In this document: positions 23,294 through 29,009 of the stretch, piece after piece
Position numbering within the stretch: position 1 is the first letter of the stretch
Layout: the number at the start of each line of letters is the position of its first letter
NCBI GenBank assembly: GCA_031553885.1
Contig: JAVBKV010000020.1
Coordinates: forward strand, 1 to 29,009
Source: JAVBKV01 sp031553885
Lineage (GTDB): Bacteria > Bacteroidota > Bacteroidia > Bacteroidales > Azobacteroidaceae
DNA: 29,009 nucleotides
Direction of reading: 5' to 3'
The notes under the pieces: generated by a model
The model's input: the letters and a program-made list of their open reading frames with translations, nothing else
Databases searched by the model: none
What the model was told of the DNA's origin: nothing
Translations under genes and position numbers: made by a program

Positions 23294-24436
23294 ATGAAAA
23301 AGGTTGGTTTATTTTTTATGGTACTTTTTTTACTGGCAGCCTGCTCTCCGGTAAAAACACTTCATGTTGAAGTTGCAAATCCTGCTTCTGCCGACCGAAT
23401 GGACGAATTGGTAGAAGTTGCATGGCCTACGGTGTTAGAGAAATTAGCTCCTGCCGACAAACAACAAATCATTGTCCTGAATGAAAATAAAGAGCAGGTT
23501 CCTTACCAGTTGATATACAACGGGGAATCAGAACCTCAATCCCTGTTGTTTGCTGTATCCCTGACTGCCGGACAAAAAGCAGTTTACAGCATTCAGAACG
23601 GAAAACCGGAAACATTTCCGATCCGGACATTCGGAAGAAGTATACCCGAACGAAAAGATGACTTTGCCTGGGAAAACGACCGGATCGCTTTTCGTATGTA
23701 CGGCCCGGCATTGAAACCGGAAAATCCGAGTAACGGAGTCGATGTCTGGCTGAAGAAAACAAACGACCTGATTGTCAATAAATTTTACAAAGATGACCTG
23801 GAAAACAAGCTTTCTTACCACATCGACCGCGGATTGGGACTGGATTGCTATAAAGTAGGACATACCCTGGGAGCAGGAGGAGTTGCTCCTTTTGCAAACG
23901 ATACATTGTGGATTGGCGGACAATACTCCAAGGCCCGATTACTGGATACGGGAGCTTTACGTACTACATTCGAACTGGTCTACGATTCCGTACCTTTTAA
24001 CAATAAAACCATTACTCAAAAAACAGTCATCACTTTAGATGCTTTCTCTCAACTAAATAAAGCAGTCGTTTCTTACGATGGCGATTTCGATACATTCGAA
24101 GCAGCAGGAGGGTTCTGGTTGCACAACGAAATCGGGAATATCAAATCCAAACCTGAAGAAGGATTGATTGCTTACGGAGAAAACGCATCCGACTCCAAAG
24201 TCCCGGCAGGACGGACCTACATCGGGGTTGTTTTCCCCAATGGAATGAAAACAGCCATCCAACACAGCCAGCATTTGGTGGGATTAGCCGATTATAAAAA
24301 AGGAGATAATTTCACTTATTATTTCGGAGCCGGATGGAGTGATTGGGGATTTGCTTCTGATGAAGCCTGGTTTCAATATGTAGAAAACTATGCTGCACGA
24401 CTGAAACAGCCCCTGACCGTTACCGTAGTACAATAA
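23294..24436 (+). CDS. DUF4861 family lipoprotein
   Basis: The 380-residue protein has a short lipoprotein signal with lipobox LLAAC (Cys17), so it is probably anchored facing the periplasm or the outside. Conserved-looking blocks include FGRSIPERKDDFAWENDRIAFRMYGPAL, YHIDRGLGLDCYKVGHTLGAGG and, near the end, YYFGAGWSDWGFASDEAWFQYVENYA. I recognise these as DUF4861, a family often found with pectin- and uronic-polysaccharide-degrading genes in Bacteroidetes; activity is not established here. It ends 8 nt before proA, so proA may be read from the same transcript, although the two have no obvious functional link. Confidence 0.8.
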   Translation: MKKVGLFFMVLFLLAACSPVKTLHVEVANPASADRMDELVEVAWPTVLEKLAPADKQQIIVLNENKEQVPYQLIYNGESEPQSLLFAVSLTAGQKAVYSIQNGKPETFPIRTFGRSIPERKDDFAWENDRIAFRMYGPALKPENPSNGVDVWLKKTNDLIVNKFYKDDLENKLSYHIDRGLGLDCYKVGHTLGAGGVAPFANDTLWIGGQYSKARLLDTGALRTTFELVYDSVPFNNKTITQKTVITLDAFSQLNKAVVSYDGDFDTFEAAGGFWLHNEIGNIKSKPEEGLIAYGENASDSKVPAGRTYIGVVFPNGMKTAIQHSQHLVGLADYKKGDNFTYYFGAGWSDWGFASDEAWFQYVENYAARLKQPLTVTVVQ

Positions 24437-24444
24437 AAATCAAA

Positions 24445-25695
24445 ATGGATTATACTGCATTTTTCCAACAAGCACAACGCGCCGGGAATGCCTTAGCTTT
24501 ACTTGATGATCAGGCGATCAATCAGGTATTGAATGCTATCGCCGACACCGTATTACAACAAACCGGCTTCATCCTTGCCGAAAACAGGAAAGACCTGGAT
24601 CGAATGAACCCGGATGATCCGAAGTACGATCGTTTAAAACTGACTACCAAACGCATTGAAGGCATCGTTTCCGATATGCACAACGTCACCCGTTTGCCCT
24701 CTCCTGTCGGAAGGATACTCTCAGAAAACGTCCGTCCCAATGGAATGCAGATCACCAAAATAAGCGTGCCTTTCGGTGTAATCGGCGTTATTTACGAAGC
24801 GCGTCCCAATGTCAGTCTAGATGTTTTTTCCCTCTGTTTCAAATCCGGAAACGCCTGTGTGCTGAAAGGAGGCTCGGATGCCGAATGCTCCAACCAGGCA
24901 TTGGTTGGTATCATTCAGGAGGTCCTGAAAACGTACGATATTCCTGTCGAATGTTGTACCCTGCTCCCTTCCGGAAGAGATGCCACGGAAGCATTGCTGA
25001 ATGCCGTCGAATACGTAGACCTGGTCATCCCACGAGGAAGCCAGGGACTGATCCGCTTTGTCAGAGACAATGCCCGGATTCCGGTGATCGAAACAGGAGC
25101 CGGAATCTGTCATGTTTATTTTGATGAAGAAGGGAATAAAGGAATCGGACAGGAAATTATCAATAACGCGAAAACTCGGAGAGTCAGTGTCTGTAATGCC
25201 CTGGATTGCCTGATTATCCATGAAAACCGATTATCGGACCTGCCTTTCCTCTGCCATAAGCTCACCGAAAGCAATGTGATTATCTATGCCGATAAAGAGG
25301 CCTATCAGGCACTTTCCGGTAATTATCCTCCGGAATTATTACAACAGGCAACGGAAATCAGTTTCGGTACCGAATTTTTAGATTATAAAATGAGTATTAA
25401 AACCGTTAAAAACCTGGATGAAGCACTGACACACATCTCCAGCTATGGATCTAAACACAGTGAATGCATCGTTTCGGAGAACAAAACTACCCTTGCATTG
25501 TTTCAGAAAAAGGTAGATGCAGCCTGTGTGTATGCCAATGTTTCCACCGCTTTCACTGACGGAGCCCAGTTCGGAATGGGAGCCGAAATAGGCATCAGCA
25601 CCCAGAAACTACATGCCAGGGGACCTATGGCGCTGGAAGAGCTGACCACTTACAAATGGATCATCCAGGGAGATGGACAAATTAGAAACCAATGA
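24445..25695 (+). CDS. proA: gamma-glutamyl phosphate reductase (proline biosynthesis)
   Basis: This 416-residue aldehyde-dehydrogenase-fold enzyme reduces gamma-glutamyl phosphate to glutamate semialdehyde with NADPH. PFGVIGVIYEARPNVSLD, the catalytic-cysteine segment KTRRVSVCNALDCLIIH and TDGAQFGMGAEIGISTQKLHARGPM are all standard ProA blocks, and length is normal. The gene overlaps nothing, but argF' starts one base after its stop codon, so they are coupled. The usual upstream partner proB (glutamate 5-kinase) is not in this window; a DUF4861 gene sits in that place. Confidence 0.97.
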   Translation: MDYTAFFQQAQRAGNALALLDDQAINQVLNAIADTVLQQTGFILAENRKDLDRMNPDDPKYDRLKLTTKRIEGIVSDMHNVTRLPSPVGRILSENVRPNGMQITKISVPFGVIGVIYEARPNVSLDVFSLCFKSGNACVLKGGSDAECSNQALVGIIQEVLKTYDIPVECCTLLPSGRDATEALLNAVEYVDLVIPRGSQGLIRFVRDNARIPVIETGAGICHVYFDEEGNKGIGQEIINNAKTRRVSVCNALDCLIIHENRLSDLPFLCHKLTESNVIIYADKEAYQALSGNYPPELLQQATEISFGTEFLDYKMSIKTVKNLDEALTHISSYGSKHSECIVSENKTTLALFQKKVDAACVYANVSTAFTDGAQFGMGAEIGISTQKLHARGPMALEELTTYKWIIQGDGQIRNQ

Positions 25696-25696
25696 T

Positions 25697-26653
25697 ATGA
25701 AGACATTTACAAACGTAAAAGATTTAGGAAATCTGAATTTTGCCGTACAGGAAGCCCTGGAAATAAAGAAAAACCGTTTTGGCTACAAACACCTCGGAGA
25801 AAACAAAACATTGCTCATGGTATTTTTCAATTCCAGCCTGCGTACCCGTCTGAGCACACAAAAAGCAGCCATGAATCTGGGGATGAACACCATGGTACTG
25901 GATATCAACCAGGGAGCATGGCGCCTGGAAACCGAACGGGGCGTTGTGATGGATGGAGATAAACCCGAACACATCCTGGAGGCGATCCCGGTTATGGGTT
26001 GTTATTGCGACATCATCGGCGTTCGCTCATTCGCCCAATTCGAGAATAAAGCAGACGATTACGGAGAAAAAATACTCAACCAGTTTATCCGTTATTCCGG
26101 GAAACCGGTATTCAGTATGGAAGGTGCAACTACTCACCCCCTACAGGCATTTGCGGACCTGATTACAATTGAAGAACATAAAAAAACGGCTCGCCCGAAG
26201 GTGGTATTGACCTGGGCCCCTCATCCCAAAGCGCTTCCCCAGGCTGTTCCCAACTCTTTTGCCGATTTTATGAATGAAGCTGATGTGGAATTTGTTATCA
26301 CACATCCTGAAGGCTATGAATTGGATGAAAAATTCGTTCGGGGAGCTAAAATCGAATACGATCAACGAAAAGCATTTGAAGGTGCTGAATTTATTTATGC
26401 CAAAAACTGGTCGGCCTACCAGGATCCCAATTATGGGCAGATTTTGAGTAAAGACAGGGATTGGACCGTTGACATGGAGAAAATGGGACTGACCAATCAG
26501 GCTTATTTTATGCATTGTCTTCCGGTAAGACGCAACATGATCGTTACAGACGATGTCATAGAAAGCCCTCAATCGATTGTAATTCAGGAAGCCGCTAATC
26601 GTGAAATTTCCGCTCAAGTGGTAATAAAACGAATGATCGAACAAACTTGGTAG
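25697..26653 (+). CDS. argF': N-succinylornithine carbamoyltransferase (arginine biosynthesis)
   Basis: The start at 25697 (MKTFTNVKDLGNL) is chosen because it lies one base after the proA stop; an upstream ATG at 25673 would overlap proA. The protein has 318 residues. The carbamoyl-phosphate motif is FFNSSLRTRLSTQKAA, and HCLPVRRNMIVTDDV near the C-terminus is the second substrate-binding block. Bacteroidetes carbamoylate N-succinyl-ornithine instead of ornithine. Residue 90 is Pro (GDKPEHI), the residue that, as I recall, sets succinyl preference in the Bacteroides fragilis enzyme, where the acetyl-type enzyme has Glu. The succinyl assignment is therefore supported by both lineage and sequence. 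Cytoplasmic. Confidence 0.93.
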   Translation: MKTFTNVKDLGNLNFAVQEALEIKKNRFGYKHLGENKTLLMVFFNSSLRTRLSTQKAAMNLGMNTMVLDINQGAWRLETERGVVMDGDKPEHILEAIPVMGCYCDIIGVRSFAQFENKADDYGEKILNQFIRYSGKPVFSMEGATTHPLQAFADLITIEEHKKTARPKVVLTWAPHPKALPQAVPNSFADFMNEADVEFVITHPEGYELDEKFVRGAKIEYDQRKAFEGAEFIYAKNWSAYQDPNYGQILSKDRDWTVDMEKMGLTNQAYFMHCLPVRRNMIVTDDVIESPQSIVIQEAANREISAQVVIKRMIEQTW

Positions 26654-26701
26654 TTCTATTAATGTACAAATTAGTTTTCAATTTTATAAGAACATAATTA
26701 A

Positions 26702-27484
26702 ATGAGTATTCTAAAAGTATTTGCCGGAAAAAAAAGTCTGCAAAAAATTTATGAAAAACTTTATCTTAAAGCGTTAACCGGCATGCATTACGGAGGAGGT
26801 GTTTCCGTATATGAAAGTGGAGAGATTAACGTAATGGAAATGATCAAGCAGCGGTTGCGGCAAGAAAAATCGCTGACGGTTTTCGATGTAGGAGCCAACA
26901 TCGGTTCATATTCCAACTCATTATACGATGTATTTGGAAATAATGCGACTATACATGCTTTCGAACCTTCTGAAAAGACATTTAAATTATTAGCCGAAAA
27001 TACCTCTAAAATTCCCACGATCGTACTTAACAATGCAGGGATAAGCGATCAAAACAGTGTTACTAAGCTATATACAAATCAAGAGGCATCCGGAATTGCT
27101 TCAGTTTATCAACGAAACCTGGAACATTTCGGGACAATTTTAGATAAAAGCGAAGAAATTAAACTGATAACCATAGATAACTATTGCATAGAACACGATA
27201 TCGACCGGATTCATTTCTTAAAATTAGATATAGAAGGACATGAACTCAGTGCATTAAAAGGAGCAAAACAAATGCTGGATGAAAATAAAATCGATTACAT
27301 TCAATTCGAATTCGGAGGTTGTAATATCGATTCAAGAACCTATTTTCAGGATTTTTATTATTTACTAAAAGACACCTATCGGATTTATCGTATCCTGAAA
27401 GACGGACTGATTGAAATACCGGATTATAAGGAAACTTTCGAAATATTTATTACCGTCAATTACCTGGCAGAAAGAAGGAGATGA
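26702..27484 (+). CDS. FkbM family SAM-dependent methyltransferase
   Basis: The 260-residue protein has a class I methyltransferase core: motif I VFDVGANIGSYS, the acidic loop HAFEPSEKTF, and the FkbM signature HFLKLDIEGHELSALKGAK followed by IQFEFGG. Family members often O-methylate sugars, lipids or polyketides, and the acceptor cannot be told. It starts 48 nt after argF' on the same strand. Its DNA looks more AT-rich than its neighbours, and a sugar or cell-surface role would fit a more variable gene, but no other cell-surface genes are next to it. Confidence 0.88.
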   Translation: MSILKVFAGKKSLQKIYEKLYLKALTGMHYGGGVSVYESGEINVMEMIKQRLRQEKSLTVFDVGANIGSYSNSLYDVFGNNATIHAFEPSEKTFKLLAENTSKIPTIVLNNAGISDQNSVTKLYTNQEASGIASVYQRNLEHFGTILDKSEEIKLITIDNYCIEHDIDRIHFLKLDIEGHELSALKGAKQMLDENKIDYIQFEFGGCNIDSRTYFQDFYYLLKDTYRIYRILKDGLIEIPDYKETFEIFITVNYLAERRR

Positions 27485-27555
27485 TCTCCACGGACTGGCA
27501 TATATTCGGATGATTTAATTAATTATTTAAACATAATCTCTTTATTATTCAACCA

Positions 27556-28833
27556 ATGAATTTTAAAAAAGAAACAATCTGCGTACAAGGCGGATGGTCT
27601 CCTAAAAAAGGAGAACCCCGTGTTCTTCCTATCTACCAGAGTACAACATTCAAATATGAAACCAGCGAGCAAATGGCTAAGTTGTTCGACCTGGAAGAAA
27701 GCGGTTATTTTTATACCCGCCTGCAAAATCCGACCAACGATGCCGTAGCTGCAAAAATCGCAGCGTTGGAAGGGGGTATCGGAGCGATGCTGACTTCTTC
27801 CGGACAAGCCGCTAATTTTTTCGCCATCACCAATATCTGCTCATCCGGTGACCATTTTGTCAGTGCTTCTGCTATTTACGGGGGAACATTCAACTTATTT
27901 GCCGTAACACTCAAAAAATTAGGCATTGAAGTTACATTTGTAGACCAGGATACCGATGACGCGGAAATTGAGAAAGCATTTCGTCCGAACACCAAGGCGT
28001 TATTTGCCGAATCCATTGCCAATCCCGGACTGAAAGTGCTGGATATCGAGAAATTTGCCCGGATTGCCCACCGGCAAGGAGTACCTCTGATCATAGACAA
28101 CACCTTCCCCACTCCCATCAACTGCCGTCCGTTTGAATGGGGAGCCGATATTGTTGTTCATTCGACCACCAAATACATGGACGGACATGCTACCAGTGTA
28201 GGTGGGGTGGTTGTCGACAGCGGTAATTTCGACTGGGACGCCCAGGCGGATAAATTTCCGGGACTTACCCAACCTGATGATTCGTATCACGGACTGATTT
28301 ATACAAAAAGCTTCGGAAAAGCGGCCTACCTGACCAAAGCAACGGTACAACTGATGCGGGACCTCGGATCCATACAATCCCCACAAAATGCATTTCTGAC
28401 CAATATCGGACTGGAAACTTTGCATCTGCGCATGCAACGCCACTGCGAAAATGCACAAAAAGTCGCAGAATTTCTTGAGCAACACGAACAAATCGCCTGG
28501 GTCAATTATTGCGGATTAAAAAACAGCCGATACTATAACCTCGGACAAAAGTATTTTCCGAATGGCTCGTGTGGAGTCATCACTTTCGGGTTAAAAGGAG
28601 GGCGCGAAGCTTCAATCGGATTTATTGACAGACTGAAATTAATTAGTATCGTTACACACGTAGCTGATGCCCGGACCTGCGTACTTCATCCGGCCAGCCA
28701 TACTCATCGCCAACTCAGTGATGAACAACTGATAGCGGCAGGTGTTGCACCAGATCTGATCCGGTTGTCCGTAGGTATTGAAAATGTCGGGGATATTATT
28801 TCCGATATACGGGAAGCCCTCAGCCAGGCATAA
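27556..28833 (+). CDS. O-acetylhomoserine aminocarboxypropyltransferase / sulfhydrylase (PLP)
   Basis: This 425-residue protein belongs to the Cys/Met metabolism PLP family. Its features are an N-terminal VLPIYQSTTFKYET, YTRLQNPTNDAVAAKIAALEGG, and the PLP-lysine motif VHSTTKYMDGH (K206). The C-terminal VTHVADARTCVLHPASHTHRQ and IRLSVGIENVGDI are also present. The long form (about 425 residues) and the DARTCVLHPASHTHRQ block point to O-acetylhomoserine sulfhydrylase (MetY/Cys-D type), which makes homocysteine or methionine from O-acetylhomoserine. A cystathionine or methionine gamma-lyase is less likely. It appears to be monocistronic and is followed by a terminator. Confidence 0.93.
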   Translation: MNFKKETICVQGGWSPKKGEPRVLPIYQSTTFKYETSEQMAKLFDLEESGYFYTRLQNPTNDAVAAKIAALEGGIGAMLTSSGQAANFFAITNICSSGDHFVSASAIYGGTFNLFAVTLKKLGIEVTFVDQDTDDAEIEKAFRPNTKALFAESIANPGLKVLDIEKFARIAHRQGVPLIIDNTFPTPINCRPFEWGADIVVHSTTKYMDGHATSVGGVVVDSGNFDWDAQADKFPGLTQPDDSYHGLIYTKSFGKAAYLTKATVQLMRDLGSIQSPQNAFLTNIGLETLHLRMQRHCENAQKVAEFLEQHEQIAWVNYCGLKNSRYYNLGQKYFPNGSCGVITFGLKGGREASIGFIDRLKLISIVTHVADARTCVLHPASHTHRQLSDEQLIAAGVAPDLIRLSVGIENVGDIISDIREALSQA

Positions 28834-28870
28834 AGGCGAATTGTAGGCTCATTCGCTCAATAAAAAAGAC

Positions 28871-28908
28871 AATCCCAACCGATTCATTATGAATTAGTTG
28901 GAATTTTT
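28871..28908 (+). terminator. terminator after the sulfhydrylase gene
   Basis: AATCCCAAC (28871-28879) pairs with GTTGGAATT (28897-28905) with one mismatch, and inside it ATTCAT (28882-28887) pairs with ATGAAT (28889-28894). A run of T residues follows, and A residues precede, so it could work in both directions. Confidence 0.8.
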
Positions 28909-28910
28909 CG

Positions 28911-28918
28911 TATCTTTG
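28911..28918 (+). promoter_or_regulatory. promoter -7 box for the last, partial gene
   Basis: TATCTTTG matches TAnnTTTG. It lies directly after the terminator, and transcription would start near 28926, leaving a leader of about 55 nt with a short CCCCG/CGGGG complementarity (28925-28929 and 28954-28958). Confidence 0.5.
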
Positions 28919-28980
28919 TTTGTCCCCCGATAATAGGGTTTCGAGGCCAAAAACGGGGAAATCACGCTAAAAAATACAGC

Positions 28981-29009
28981 ATGAAGGTACAACAAATTTG
29001 CGAATTATC
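28981..29009 (+). CDS. start of an unidentified gene, cut by the window edge
   Basis: Nine codons follow an ATG at 28981 (MKVQQICEL) and the frame runs off the right edge. A -7 box at 28911-28918 and a preceding terminator support a real gene start. The nine residues are too few to identify a family. Confidence 0.5.

Overview
The window comes from a member of the Bacteroidetes, most likely the order Bacteroidales. The signs are: an N-succinylornithine-type carbamoyltransferase directly after proA; the gene order DUF177 - rpmF - fabH - era - der; an RHS core of the type common in this phylum; Tat-signal Gfo/Idh/MocA proteins; and repeated matches to the Bacteroidetes -7 promoter box TAnnTTTG upstream of genes. 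The genus cannot be told from the sequence alone. No rRNA, tRNA, CRISPR array or intact insertion sequence was seen, and no gene-free stretch exceeds 300 bases.

Layout. (1) 1-1950: the 3' end of a large RHS/YD-repeat polymorphic toxin gene. Its RHS core ends at a DPDGRD junction and is followed by an AT-rich C-terminal domain with a HEVQH zinc-protease-like motif. A small lipoprotein gene, the candidate immunity gene, comes next. Behind it lie two nested palindromes and a 29-codon orphan tail that looks like debris from an earlier cassette. (2) 1962-7380, minus strand: a MarR regulator and a four-gene efflux operon (TolC-like, HlyD-like, two ABC-2 permeases) with no ATPase gene. A 14-bp motif found at both marR and tolC is a good operator candidate. 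(3) 7463-9752: an inositol-monophosphatase-family gene and, divergently, a Tat-exported oxidoreductase. (4) 9872-14230: biosynthetic arginine decarboxylase, a small cupin, exonuclease III and an orphan sensor histidine kinase. (5) 14281-18575: a housekeeping block of DUF177, L32, FabH, Era and Der. era is bracketed by two related hairpins built from 7-bp units. (6) 18637-24436: a carbohydrate-related group. It holds an exported beta-propeller/GH105 fusion, a GH109-like exported protein, a DUF3332 lipoprotein on the other strand and a DUF4861 lipoprotein. (7) 24445-28833: proA and argF' with a 1-nt gap, an FkbM methyltransferase and a PLP-dependent O-acetylhomoserine sulfhydrylase. The first codons of an unidentified gene close the window.

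The most interesting points are the RHS metallopeptidase-like toxin tip with its lipoprotein partner, the fused lyase-like propeller and unsaturated-uronyl hydrolase, the MarR operator pair, and the heptamer hairpins around era.
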